A stretch of DNA of 64,000 bases from an uncultured Bacteroidales bacterium. Its GTDB lineage: Bacteria; Bacteroidota; Bacteroidia; Bacteroidales; Paludibacteraceae. The DNA lies in contig CADCDS010000003.1 in NCBI GenBank assembly GCA_902800215.1, forward strand, positions 1 through 64,000, read 5' to 3'. The notes under the pieces are model-generated. The model was not told the origin of the DNA. It worked only from the letters and a program-made list of their open reading frames with translations, and made no database searches. The translations under genes were made by a program, and so were the position numbers. Of the stretch, positions 35,413-44,552 are shown piece by piece. Every line of letters starts with the position of its first letter. Position 1 is the first letter of the stretch.

Positions 35413-37075
35413 GAAGATTATATTTTCGATGGTGGGACTGAATAAGAGTTTCGGTCCTCAAAAACAGGTGTTAAAGAATATCTACCTGAGTTTCTTTTAT
35501 GGTGCCAAGATCGGTATCATCGGTCTGAACGGTGCCGGAAAATCGACCTTGCTGAAGATCATCGCCGGTATTGAGAAAGAGTACCAGGGCGAGGTGGTAT
35601 GGTCACCGGGTTACAGTGTCGGTTATTTGGAGCAAGATCCGAAACTGGATCCAAACAAGACGGTTCGCGAGGTGGTACAAGAAGGAGTACAGCCGATCAT
35701 GGATATGTTGAAGGAGTACGATGATATCAACATGGCCTTTGGCGAACCCGATGCCGATTTCGATAAGTTACTGGCACGGCAAGCGGAGTTACAAGACAAG
35801 CTCGATGCTGCGGACGCCTGGAATATCGATCAGCGATTGGATAGGGCCATGGACGCACTGCGTTGTCCGCCGGACGATGCAAATGTGACTACCCTTTCAG
35901 GAGGTGAGCGACGTCGTGTAGCACTTTGTCGTCTGTTATTGCAACAACCCGACGTGCTATTACTGGACGAGCCGACGAACCATTTGGATGCAGAGAGTAT
36001 CGATTGGTTAGAGCAACATTTGCAACAGTATGCCGGAACGGTGATTTGTATTACGCACGACCGTTATTTTCTGGATAATGTAGCAGGATGGATCTTGGAG
36101 TTGGATCGCGGCGAAGGTATTCCTTGGAAAGGCAATTACTCGAGTTGGTTGGAACAGAAGACGAACCGTATGGCGCAGGAAGAGAAACAGGCCAGCAAGC
36201 GGAGAAAGACTTTGGAGCGGGAGTTGGAATGGATCCGTATGGCGCCGAAGGCAAGGCATGCGAAACAGAAAGCGCGTCTGGAGTCATATGATCGCATGCT
36301 GAACGAGGAGCAGAAGGAACGGGAAGAGAAGTTAGAGATCTTCATTCCGAATGGTCCGAGATTGGGTAATAAGGTCATTAATGCCGAAGGTGTGGCTAAG
36401 TCCTTTGGGGATAGACTGCTGTTTGAAGATCTGAACTTCATGTTACCGCCAAACGGTATCGTGGGTGTGATCGGTCCGAACGGTGCCGGTAAGACGACAT
36501 TGTTTAGAATGATCATCGGTACGGAGAAAGCCGATAAAGGTACGTTCAGTGTGGGTGAGACGGTGAAGATCGGTTACGTCGATCAGCAGCACACGGATAT
36601 CGATCCCAATAAGAGTGTTTTTGAGCAGATCAGCGGTGGTACGGAGTTTATCCGTGTGGGCGGCAAGGAGATTAATGCGAGAGCCTATCTGAGCCGGTTT
36701 AATTTCACGGGGGCGGATCAAGAGAAGAAATGCGGTGTGCTGAGTGGTGGAGAACGTAACCGTCTGCACTTGGCGCTGACCTTGAAGAGCGAAGCCAACG
36801 TGCTGTTACTGGACGAGCCGACGAACGATATCGATGTGAATACCTTACGGGCGTTAGAGGAAGGTCTGGAGAATTTTGCCGGCTGTGCGGTAGTTATTTC
36901 CCACGACCGTTGGTTCTTGGATCGTATCTGCACGCATATTCTGGCGTACGAGGGAGAAGGGAAAGTATTCTGGTTCGAAGGCAGTTATTCCGAATACGAG
37001 CAGAACAAGAAGATGCGGTTAGGCGAAGAAGCGTGCGAACCGAAACGGGCACGTTACCGTGGGTTAAACGGTTAA
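35399..37075 (+). CDS. ettA: ABC-F ATPase, EttA-type translational throttle
   Basis: 558 residues from ATG 35399 ([19 protein letters not shown]). Two ABC domains without membrane segments: Walker A GLNGAGKSTLLK and GPNGAGKTTLFR, signatures LSGGERRRVALC and LSGGERNRLHLA, Walker B LLLDEPTNHLD and LLLDEPTNDID, joined by a basic coiled-coil linker (about 245-315). EttA binds the ribosomal E site and couples translation initiation to ATP state. The last codons and stop lie within an 8-nt repeat array. Confidence 0.95.
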   Translation: MADDKKIIFSMVGLNKSFGPQKQVLKNIYLSFFYGAKIGIIGLNGAGKSTLLKIIAGIEKEYQGEVVWSPGYSVGYLEQDPKLDPNKTVREVVQEGVQPIMDMLKEYDDINMAFGEPDADFDKLLARQAELQDKLDAADAWNIDQRLDRAMDALRCPPDDANVTTLSGGERRRVALCRLLLQQPDVLLLDEPTNHLDAESIDWLEQHLQQYAGTVICITHDRYFLDNVAGWILELDRGEGIPWKGNYSSWLEQKTNRMAQEEKQASKRRKTLERELEWIRMAPKARHAKQKARLESYDRMLNEEQKEREEKLEIFIPNGPRLGNKVINAEGVAKSFGDRLLFEDLNFMLPPNGIVGVIGPNGAGKTTLFRMIIGTEKADKGTFSVGETVKIGYVDQQHTDIDPNKSVFEQISGGTEFIRVGGKEINARAYLSRFNFTGADQEKKCGVLSGGERNRLHLALTLKSEANVLLLDEPTNDIDVNTLRALEEGLENFAGCAVVISHDRWFLDRICTHILAYEGEGKVFWFEGSYSEYEQNKKMRLGEEACEPKRARYRGLNG

Positions 37076-37110
37076 ATTGTTAAACTGTTAAATTGTTAAA
37101 TTGTTAAAAC
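37062..37110 (+). repeat. YGTTAAAN octamer array spanning the ettA stop and tilS start
   Basis: Six units: GGTTAAAC, GGTTAAAT, TGTTAAAC, TGTTAAAT, TGTTAAAT, TGTTAAAA. It supplies the end of EttA with its TAA and, in another frame, the TTG start codon of tilS. It is the longest octamer array in the window. Confidence 0.96.
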
Positions 37111-37982
37111 GTGTTACGACATATATCCGCAAACACGGGTTGTTGGATAGGACAAAGCCTGTGTTGGTAGCCATCAGCGGAGGGGCAGATAGTGTGTCTC
37201 TGTTGGATGTGTTAGTGAGAGCGGGTTATCAATGTGTGGCAGCCCATTGTAATTTTCATCTGCGAGGTGAAGAGAGCGACCGGGACGAAGCGTTTGTGCG
37301 GGAGTTGTGTAAGCAGCTGAATGTGCCGTTGATGGTGCAGCATTTTGATACGCACGCATACGCGCGCGGTAATAAAATAGGAATAGAGGTCGCGGCACGG
37401 GAGTTACGGTACCGTTGGTTCGATGAGGTCGGTAAGCAAAACGGTTGTCAAGCGGTGGTGGTTGCTCACCATCAGAATGACCAGGCAGAGACGGTGCTGA
37501 TGAATCTCAAACGCGGTGCGGGTATCCGGGGATTAGCAGGCATGCGACCGATGAGTGCTAATCCGATGGTGCCGGAAGGTTTACCGATCGTGCGTCCTTT
37601 ACTATGTACGACACGGGACTATATTGAACATTATCTGCGAGACAAACGGGGTTTGCGTTGGATGAATGACAGCACGAACAGTGACCTGACGTTCCGTCGT
37701 AACGCGGTGCGGGAACAGTTGAAGACGTACAGCAAAGCGGAGATCGAGCACATCGCTCAGACGGCGGAATATATGCAGGGGTATGTGGATTTATTAGAGG
37801 GCAAAAGCACACGCGAAGCAGGAATTGCAGCATTGTATGAAAATATTCGCGTGTTTGGATTTGCGGAAACAGATAAGATTTACGATGCGTTGATGAAAGG
37901 GGAAGGAGGAAAAACGTTTACTTCCAAGACCCATCAGGGTGTGCTAAAGAAAGGAGAATTATGCGTCACTACGGTATCATAG
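37101..37982 (+). CDS. tilS: tRNA(Ile)-lysidine synthase, short form
   Basis: 293 residues. It converts C34 of tRNA-Ile2 to lysidine. The PP-loop is LVAISGGADSVSLLDVLV (about 22), followed by HCNFHLRGEESDRDEAFV and HHQNDQAETVLMNLKRGAG. It stops soon after a segment matching the middle of the family (ALYENIRVFGF then KTFTSKTHQGVL), so the C-terminal TilS domain found in 430-residue enzymes is absent. Start: no ATG fits; TTG at 37101 inside the repeat array is the best start, with an in-frame TAA just upstream. It overlaps aroE by 22 nt. Confidence 0.92.
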   Translation: MLKRVTTYIRKHGLLDRTKPVLVAISGGADSVSLLDVLVRAGYQCVAAHCNFHLRGEESDRDEAFVRELCKQLNVPLMVQHFDTHAYARGNKIGIEVAARELRYRWFDEVGKQNGCQAVVVAHHQNDQAETVLMNLKRGAGIRGLAGMRPMSANPMVPEGLPIVRPLLCTTRDYIEHYLRDKRGLRWMNDSTNSDLTFRRNAVREQLKTYSKAEIEHIAQTAEYMQGYVDLLEGKSTREAGIAALYENIRVFGFAETDKIYDALMKGEGGKTFTSKTHQGVLKKGELCVTTVS

Positions 37983-38683
37983 GATTTCCATTATTTCATT
38001 CGTTCTCGGCGAAGTTCTTTAACGAGAAATTTGCAACAGAAGGGATCGAGGCGGAATATAGTTTGTACCCTGTACAAATTGGAAATTTGAAATTGGAAAT
38101 TGGAAATATCTTGGACTCTTTGGACGGGTTCAATGTGACCTTACCGTACAAGCAGGAAGTGATTCCGTACTTAGAGCGATTGGACGAGACCGCAGAAGCG
38201 ATTGGTGCGGTGAACGTCGTGTACAAGCATGTGGGTTATAACACAGACTGTTTGGGATTCATGGAGTCGATGCGACCGTTGGTGCGGGAATATGATAGGA
38301 AAGCGTTAGTACTCGGTACCGGTGGAGCATCGAAAGCCGTGTGTTACGGTTTGCGGAAATTAGGCATCTCCCCTACCCTGGTAAGCCGAACACCAAAAGC
38401 AGGGATGTTAGGATACGATGCGTTGACGCAGGAAGTGATGGATAAGCATACGATTATCGTCAATTGTACGCCCTTAGGTATGCTTCCGGACGTGGACAGT
38501 TGTCCGGATATCCCGTATGAACGCCTTTCGGCACGACATTTGTTGTATGACTGCGTGTATAACCCGGAAGAGACTTTGTTTTTAAAGAAAGGCAAAGCGC
38601 AGGGATGCACGATAAAGAACGGTTTGGATATGCTGTACGGTCAAGCCAAAGCAGCATGGCGCATTTGGTCAAATGCGATTTGA
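37961..38683 (+). CDS. aroE: Shikimate dehydrogenase
   Basis: 240 residues. Reduces 3-dehydroshikimate with NADPH. Substrate site GIIGFPLFHSFSAKFFNEKF and FNVTLPYKQEV (catalytic Lys), then AVNVV and the dinucleotide loop VLGTGGASKAVCYGL (about 113). C-terminal NGLDMLYGQA is the family end motif. A GGAAATT heptamer array encodes IGNLKLEIGN in an N-domain loop. The stop lies in a TGATATT array. Confidence 0.95.
   Translation: MRHYGIIGFPLFHSFSAKFFNEKFATEGIEAEYSLYPVQIGNLKLEIGNILDSLDGFNVTLPYKQEVIPYLERLDETAEAIGAVNVVYKHVGYNTDCLGFMESMRPLVREYDRKALVLGTGGASKAVCYGLRKLGISPTLVSRTPKAGMLGYDALTQEVMDKHTIIVNCTPLGMLPDVDSCPDIPYERLSARHLLYDCVYNPEETLFLKKGKAQGCTIKNGLDMLYGQAKAAWRIWSNAI
38074..38108 (+). repeat. GGAAATT heptamer array inside aroE
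   Basis: Units ACAAATT, GGAAATT, TGAAATT, GGAAATT, GGAAATA. Encodes QIGNLKLEIGNI, very similar to the LKLEIGD of the array at 29569. Confidence 0.93.
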
Positions 38684-38708
38684 TATTTGATATTTGAAAT
38701 TTGATATT
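38681..38708 (+). repeat. TGATATT heptamer array, aroE-DUF4831 spacer
   Basis: Units TGATATT, TGATATT, TGAAATT, TGATATT. The first TGA is the aroE stop; the array fills the gap to ATG 38712. Confidence 0.92.
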
Positions 38709-38711
38709 TAT

Positions 38712-39773
38712 ATGAAGCGAATTTTTGGAATGCTCATAGGAGCAATGATGGTTAGTACGATGAGTGCACAGGTGTTGCGGGAGAACGAAGCCGCCTTGGT
38801 GTATTATAGTCCGAAGACGGAGGTAAGATTGGATTTTGCGTATGAAGTGGAAATCCAGGAAGCCGGTCCGTATGCCGAATATGCGGAAGAGTTATTGGGT
38901 GTAACGGATTTTGTAAAGGAAAGTCAAACGACCTATCGTTTGGAAAGTGTGCATATCGGTACAAGCACCCAAGCCGATTTGGACCGTGCGCATAAGGTGA
39001 GTGCCAATGACGGTGTACCGATGTTATTGAGTTTCAATGAGAAGGGAATTCTAAAAGGTTATAACATCCCTTATGTTGCTCCTCAAGCGCCGAAGAAATT
39101 TGATCATCCGAAGAAGGAGGATCATTTCTGCCAGCCGTTCATCGTTCCGCCGTTCGCCGAGGATATTTTGAAAGCGACGGATTCTACCGATGTAGCGGAA
39201 GTAGTAGCGCAGCAGATCTACCGTATCCGGGAGACAAGAACGTTTCTGTTAAGCGGAGAAGTGGAGCATGCGCCGGCAGACGGAGCGTCGATGAAAGCGG
39301 TGTTGGAAGAGTTGGATAAGCAGGAGAGAGTGCTGACGGACCTTTTTGTGGGTAAGCGTATCCGTCGTATGGAGCATAAGGTCTTCACAATCGTTCCGGA
39401 CACGACGGAGCAGTTGTATTTCTTCAGCGCCGAGAACGGATTTACCGGAAGCGATAATGTGGATGCCGATACGATTCGTGTACATATGACGCTGGAAGCA
39501 CAGACTTTAGCGGCCGCAGAGCCGGTAGAAGAGCCTGCGAAAGGCAAGAAGAAGGGTCAGGTAGCAGTACCGGAGTCGTCTCCGATCGTATATAACTTAC
39601 CAGGTAGCGCAGAAGTGAAGGTGGTGTTCCAAGACCGGGTTTTGGCAGGCAAGACCGTTCCTGTAGCACAACTGGGTGTAGATGTACCGTTACCGAAAGA
39701 GTTGTTCACGGGTGATCTGCCGATTATTGTGTTTAACGAAAAGACGGGTAATATTGTATCTATCAGCAAATGA
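38712..39773 (+). CDS. DUF4831 family exported protein
   Basis: 353 residues from ATG 38712 (MKRIFGMLIGAMMVSTMSAQ, signal peptide); an ATG at 38694 falls in the repeat array and adds only MKFDIY. The body (LVYYSPKTEVRLDFAYEVE, YAEELLGVTDFVKE) matches DUF4831, a family of Bacteroidota periplasmic or outer-membrane-associated proteins of unknown function. Its neighbour DUF4835 and recN form a conserved cluster in this group. A low-complexity stretch (PVEEPAKGKKKGQ) lies near 270. Confidence 0.85.
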   Translation: MKRIFGMLIGAMMVSTMSAQVLRENEAALVYYSPKTEVRLDFAYEVEIQEAGPYAEYAEELLGVTDFVKESQTTYRLESVHIGTSTQADLDRAHKVSANDGVPMLLSFNEKGILKGYNIPYVAPQAPKKFDHPKKEDHFCQPFIVPPFAEDILKATDSTDVAEVVAQQIYRIRETRTFLLSGEVEHAPADGASMKAVLEELDKQERVLTDLFVGKRIRRMEHKVFTIVPDTTEQLYFFSAENGFTGSDNVDADTIRVHMTLEAQTLAAAEPVEEPAKGKKKGQVAVPESSPIVYNLPGSAEVKVVFQDRVLAGKTVPVAQLGVDVPLPKELFTGDLPIIVFNEKTGNIVSISK

Positions 39774-40675
39774 AAAAGTTCCTTTTGACAATTGGCTTTT
39801 GGCTGTTAGCAGTTGGCTTATACGCTCAGGAGATCAAATGCACGGTGACGGTTAACTCCGATCAGATAGAGGGTTCGAATAAGTCGATTTTCGAGACTTT
39901 GAAGGCGAGTATTGAGGAGTACATGAACGCGAACCGTTGGACGAACATGACGTATGCAGAGCACGAGAAGATCGAATGCAGTATGCTGATCGTAGTGAAA
40001 AGCATGGAGAATAATCTATTCAACTGCGAGATGACGCTGCAGAGCAGAAGACCGGTGTACGGAACGACGTATACGACGCCGCTGTTGAACTTCAAGGACA
40101 ACGCGTTTAACTTCTCGTACCAGGAGTTTGACCGTATCGAATGGCAACAGAACCAATTTACGACGAACCTCACGGCGATGTTAGCCTATTACTGTTACCT
40201 GATTCTCGGTCACGACCAAGATAGTTTTCAACGCATGGGTGGTACACCGTTCTTTGAGGTGTGTGAAGAGATCGTGAATACATGCCAGAGTGCGAGTATG
40301 GATAATATCGAGCAGCGCGGCTGGTTAGCATTTGACAGCAACCGTAACCGTTATGCGCTGATTAACAACTTGTTGGATGAGGCGTTTAAGAAATACCGTA
40401 ATTTCTATTACGAGTACCACCGTTTGGGTCTAGACGAGATGGCAGGTAATGTGACGAACGGTAGAGCGAGAATTGCGGAGGGTCTTCCTGTTCTCAAAGA
40501 AGCGTTCCGAGCACGTCCGGCAACGTATGCGATTAACACGTTTCTGGACGCCAAAGCAGAAGAGTTAGTCGATATCTTCCAGAAAGGAACGGACAAGGAG
40601 AAGAAAGCGGTGTATGACCTGCTGATGGATATCGATCCGACGCGGCAGCAAGTTTATGATCGAATCAACGAATAG
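39770..40675 (+). CDS. DUF4835 family exported protein
   Basis: 301 residues. Signal peptide (MKKFLLTIGFWLLAVGLYAQ) whose core is encoded by a TTGGCTT heptamer array. Mature protein starts EIKCTVTVNSDQIEGSNKSIFETL, the DUF4835 signature, and is mainly helical. Family members sit next to recN across Bacteroidota; a role in cell-envelope or gliding/secretion has been suggested but is not established. Overlaps the previous stop by 4 nt (ATGA). Confidence 0.87.
   Translation: MKKFLLTIGFWLLAVGLYAQEIKCTVTVNSDQIEGSNKSIFETLKASIEEYMNANRWTNMTYAEHEKIECSMLIVVKSMENNLFNCEMTLQSRRPVYGTTYTTPLLNFKDNAFNFSYQEFDRIEWQQNQFTTNLTAMLAYYCYLILGHDQDSFQRMGGTPFFEVCEEIVNTCQSASMDNIEQRGWLAFDSNRNRYALINNLLDEAFKKYRNFYYEYHRLGLDEMAGNVTNGRARIAEGLPVLKEAFRARPATYAINTFLDAKAEELVDIFQKGTDKEKKAVYDLLMDIDPTRQQVYDRINE
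39792..39820 (+). repeat. TTGGCTT heptamer array encoding a signal peptide core
   Basis: Units TTGGCTT, TTGGCTG, TTAGCAG, TTGGCTT. Encodes IGFWLLAVGL, the hydrophobic core of the DUF4835 signal peptide. Confidence 0.9.
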
Positions 40676-40697
40676 ACAAAAGTAGAAAGACAAAAGA

Positions 40698-42275
40698 ATG
40701 CTAAAGCATTTACACATACAGAATTACGCCCTGATCAGTCACCTGGACATTGATTTTGCGGAGGGATTCTCGGTAATGACGGGTGAGACAGGCGCCGGTA
40801 AGAGTATCATTTTGGGTGCGCTTGCCTTGGTGTTAGGTGCACGAGCAGACAGTAAAGCCATCACAGATGGAGAGGACAAATGCATTATTGAGGCGGAGTT
40901 TGATGAGGGGATTATTCGAAGAGAGTTATATGCAAACGGCAAGAGTCGTTCGTTTGTGGACGACAGTGTAGTGACGCTGCAGGAGTTGAAAGTGCTGGCA
41001 AACAAGCTGATCGATATTCACTCGCAGCACGCAAACTTACTGATCGAGAATGCGGATTTTCAATTGGAAGTATTGGATGCTATCGCTCAGAATGAGTCGT
41101 TGTTACAAGACTATAGCACGCAGTATGAAGCGTATCAGAAGGCTTGTGAGGAGTTAAGAAGACTACAGAGTTTGGCCAAGAAGAGTCAACAAGATGCCGA
41201 TTATATCCAGTACCGGTATCAACAGTTAAGTGAGGCGAACTTAGAGGCAGGTGAGTTGGAGCAGTTGGAGCAAGAACAGTACCAGTTAAGTCATGCGGAA
41301 GAGATTCGTGCGGCCTTGGAGACGGCGGTGGAAGCGTTGAGTGGCGAACAAGGAAGTGCGATAGAGGCATTGCGGGCTTGTCGGCTGGACGATGCGGCGA
41401 GTGATTTACAGGAACGCATTGACAGTGCACGGATCGAGTTACAGGACATCGCTGAGGAAGCGGAAAGGAAACTCAACCGCATCGAGATGGATCCTAAACG
41501 CCTGGAATGGGTGGAAGAACGGATCGGGATGTTGGAGGAGTTGAAGCATAAGTTCAGCGCCGAGACGATCGAGGAGTTGATCGAGATGCGAGATGCGTTA
41601 GCGGAACAAGTGAACCGTCTGGACTCCTTTGATTTCGATATCGAGCAAGCAAAGAAGGCTGTAGAGACGGAGAAAGCGGTGTTGATCAAGAAGGCGGATG
41701 CATTGACGAAGAGCCGCAAGGCCGTAGTACCGCAGATCTGTGAGCGGTTAGTGGACGGTTTGACGCGTTTAGGTGTTGCGCATGCGAAAGTGGAGATACC
41801 GATCAGCGCGACGGAAGATTTTACCGAGAAAGGTTGTGATGAGGTCCAGATTCTCTTTGCTGCGAACCTGAATCAAAGTTTACGAAATGTGAGCGAAGTG
41901 GCATCAGGCGGTGAAATCAGCCGGTTGATGTTATGTGTGAAGGCCTTGATTGCCAGCACGAAGGGTCTGCCGACGATTATCTTTGACGAGATCGACACGG
42001 GTGTAAGCGGTAATATCGCTACCCAGATGGCATCTATTATGCAGGAAATGGCAAGTCACAGGCAGATCATCGCCATCACTCATCTGCCGCAGATAGCGGC
42101 GTTGGGAACGCATCATTACAAGGTATATAAAGCCGATACAGATAAACGGACGGAGACGCATATCAGCCGTCTGAATGAAGAAGAACGAATCACGGAGATC
42201 GCGACGATGTTAAGCGGAAACACGCCGACACCGGAAGCGGTAGCCAACGCGAAACAGTTATTATGTTGCCATTAG
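40698..42275 (+). CDS. recN: DNA repair protein RecN
   Basis: 525 residues, SMC-like repair ATPase for double-strand breaks. Walker A GETGAGKSIILGALALVLG near 30, long coiled-coil (about 140-350), signature VASGGEISRLMLCVKAL and Walker B PTIIFDEIDTGVSG near 430, then ITHLPQIAALG. Overlaps rarA by 13 nt. Confidence 0.97.
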   Translation: MLKHLHIQNYALISHLDIDFAEGFSVMTGETGAGKSIILGALALVLGARADSKAITDGEDKCIIEAEFDEGIIRRELYANGKSRSFVDDSVVTLQELKVLANKLIDIHSQHANLLIENADFQLEVLDAIAQNESLLQDYSTQYEAYQKACEELRRLQSLAKKSQQDADYIQYRYQQLSEANLEAGELEQLEQEQYQLSHAEEIRAALETAVEALSGEQGSAIEALRACRLDDAASDLQERIDSARIELQDIAEEAERKLNRIEMDPKRLEWVEERIGMLEELKHKFSAETIEELIEMRDALAEQVNRLDSFDFDIEQAKKAVETEKAVLIKKADALTKSRKAVVPQICERLVDGLTRLGVAHAKVEIPISATEDFTEKGCDEVQILFAANLNQSLRNVSEVASGGEISRLMLCVKALIASTKGLPTIIFDEIDTGVSGNIATQMASIMQEMASHRQIIAITHLPQIAALGTHHYKVYKADTDKRTETHISRLNEEERITEIATMLSGNTPTPEAVANAKQLLCCH

Positions 42276-43483
42276 CGGAAAGACTGCGTCCAAAGACGCT
42301 GGACGAATACATAGGACAGAAACATCTGGTGGGTCAAGGAGCGATCCTACGGCAGATGATCGAAAGCGGAAACATCGCCAGTTTTATTCTGTGGGGTCCT
42401 CCGGGTGTCGGTAAGACGACGCTGGCACGTATCATCGCGCATCAGTTACAGCGGCCGTTCTACACGCTGAGTGCAGTGACAAGCGGTGTGAAGGAGGTGC
42501 GTGATGTGATCGACAAGGCGAAACGGACGGCAAGTATCAACAGCGGTCTTTTTGCGCCGACAGACAGCAGAAGTCCGATCTTGTTTATCGACGAGATCCA
42601 TCGGTTCAGCAAGAGTCAGCAGGACAGTTTGTTAGGTGCGGTAGAAGAAGGCACGATCACGTTGGTGGGAGCGACGACGGAGAATCCGTCTTTTGAGGTG
42701 ATCACTCCCCTACTCAGCCGATGTCAGGTGTATGTACTGAAGTCGCTGGAGAAAGACGATCTGATGGAATTACTGAACCGAGCTATGACGCAGGATACGT
42801 ATCTCAAGGGTTTGGGGCTGCAGGTGAAAGAGACCGAAGCGATCTTACGGTACAGCGGTGGGGACGCACGGAAATTACTGAACATCATTGAGTTGGTTAG
42901 TAACAGCGGTGTCAAGATCATTGATAACGAGACCGTTACGAAGCAGTTACAGCAGAATCCTGTGGCGTATGACAAGGACGGGGAGATGCATTACGATATC
43001 ATTTCCGCATTCATCAAATCGATTCGTGGCAGTGATCCGCAGGCAGCGATCTATTGGTTAGCAAGGATGATCGAAGGCGGAGAAGATCCAAAGTTCATTG
43101 CCAGACGATTGGTCATCTCGGCCAGCGAGGATATCGGATTAGCGAATCCGAATGCGATGCTGTTGGCCAACACCTGCTTTGAGGTGGTGAATAAGATCGG
43201 CTGGCCGGAAGGGCGGATTCCGTTAGCGGAGACGACGATCTATCTGGCGACCTGTAAGAAGGATAACTCAGCCTATCTGGCGATCGATGCTGCGTTAGCA
43301 AAAGTGCGTGAAACGGGCAACCTACCCGTTCCGTTACATTTGCGCAATGCACCGACGAGTCTGATGAAAGACCTGGGATATGCCGACGGGTATAAGTATC
43401 CGCACGATTTTCCGGGACATTGGGTAGCGCAACAATATCTGCCGGACGAGTTGGTCGGCACGGAGTTTTGGAAAAAGGATTAG
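42263..43483 (+). CDS. rarA: Replication-associated recombination ATPase RarA
   Basis: 406 residues. AAA+ ATPase acting at stalled forks. PLAERLRPKTLDEYIGQ at the N-terminus, Walker A GPPGVGKTTLARII (about 48), Walker B ILFIDEIHRFSKSQQD (about 108), sensor VGATTENPSFEV, and the C-terminal tetramerisation region with DPKFIARRLVISASEDIGLANP. Gap to hemW is 7 nt. Confidence 0.97.
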   Translation: MLPLAERLRPKTLDEYIGQKHLVGQGAILRQMIESGNIASFILWGPPGVGKTTLARIIAHQLQRPFYTLSAVTSGVKEVRDVIDKAKRTASINSGLFAPTDSRSPILFIDEIHRFSKSQQDSLLGAVEEGTITLVGATTENPSFEVITPLLSRCQVYVLKSLEKDDLMELLNRAMTQDTYLKGLGLQVKETEAILRYSGGDARKLLNIIELVSNSGVKIIDNETVTKQLQQNPVAYDKDGEMHYDIISAFIKSIRGSDPQAAIYWLARMIEGGEDPKFIARRLVISASEDIGLANPNAMLLANTCFEVVNKIGWPEGRIPLAETTIYLATCKKDNSAYLAIDAALAKVRETGNLPVPLHLRNAPTSLMKDLGYADGYKYPHDFPGHWVAQQYLPDELVGTEFWKKD

Positions 43484-43490
43484 AGGATTA

Positions 43491-44552
43491 GTGGCTGGTT
43501 TATACATACATATTCCGTTTTGTAAGAAGCGGTGTCTGTACTGCGATTTCTTCTCCACGACGCAGTTGGAGAAACGGGAAGAATACGTAGCCGCGCTGAT
43601 GAGGGAGATCGAGGAAAGAAAGGATGAGGCAGGTGAGCCGATTCGAACGGTTTATATCGGCGGCGGTACACCGAGCACGTTATCCATCGAATCGATGACA
43701 GGTATTAACCAGTACTTGCATAGTACATTCATAGGTGAATATACCGTGGAGGTAAACCCGGGGGATGTGACGAAAGCGTATCTGGAGGGATTAAGAGCAT
43801 TAGGTGTAAACCGCTTGTCGATGGGTGTGCAGTCGTTTGATGACCAATTGCTGCAGTTGATTGGAAGAAGACATACGGCACAGCAAGCGATAGACGCGGT
43901 GAAGACAGCACAGGAAGCAGGTTTTGAGAACCTGTCTATCGACCTGATGTACGCGTTACCGACGCAGACGATGGATCGGTGGAAGGCGGATATCGAAACG
44001 GCTTTGGAGCTGGGCGTACAGCATATATCGAGTTACGGTCTAATGTACGAAGAAGGTACAGTACTGACGAAGATGCTGGAGAGCGGACAGATCGAAGCGA
44101 TCGATGAGGACACGGAGAACGCAATGTACGATGTGCTGTGTGCGCGATTAAAAGCGGCAGGATTAGTGCATTATGAGGTGAGTAATTTTGCCTTACCGGG
44201 TTATGAAGCGCAGCATAACAGTTGTTATTGGGACCATACACCGTATATCGGTATTGGTGCCGGCGCGCATAGTCTGGTGGGAAGAAAAAGAAGTTGGAAC
44301 GTAAGCGATATCGATGCGTATATCGCCGGGACGGCAGAGCGGGAAAGTGAGACGCTGACCGATGAGGATTGGTACAACGAGCAGTTGATGTTAGGTTTAC
44401 GGACCTGCAAAGGTGTGGATAAGACGCTGATTCGCAAGGATGTGAGTGGGTATATCGCACAAGGACTGCTGCAAGAGAAAGAAGGAAAAGTGGTAGCGAC
44501 CCAAGATGGCATCCATATATTAAACAGAATAATAGAAGATTTAATGATATGA
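43491..44552 (+). CDS. hemW: Radical SAM haem chaperone HemW
   Basis: 353 residues from GTG 43491. LYIHIPFCKKRCLYCDFFS holds the CxxxCxxC cluster motif with the extra downstream residue pattern of HemW/HemN-like proteins; GGGTPSTL and NPGDVTKAYLEGLRALGVNRLSMGVQSF follow. HemW delivers haem to respiratory proteins; older annotation calls it coproporphyrinogen oxidase. Overlaps the PBP1A start by 4 nt. Confidence 0.94.
   Translation: MAGLYIHIPFCKKRCLYCDFFSTTQLEKREEYVAALMREIEERKDEAGEPIRTVYIGGGTPSTLSIESMTGINQYLHSTFIGEYTVEVNPGDVTKAYLEGLRALGVNRLSMGVQSFDDQLLQLIGRRHTAQQAIDAVKTAQEAGFENLSIDLMYALPTQTMDRWKADIETALELGVQHISSYGLMYEEGTVLTKMLESGQIEAIDEDTENAMYDVLCARLKAAGLVHYEVSNFALPGYEAQHNSCYWDHTPYIGIGAGAHSLVGRKRSWNVSDIDAYIAGTAERESETLTDEDWYNEQLMLGLRTCKGVDKTLIRKDVSGYIAQGLLQEKEGKVVATQDGIHILNRIIEDLMI

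Noticed and set aside
37101-37982. tilS as a pseudogene
   Set aside because: The PP-loop and all early motifs are intact and short functional TilS proteins exist, so truncation alone is not evidence of decay.
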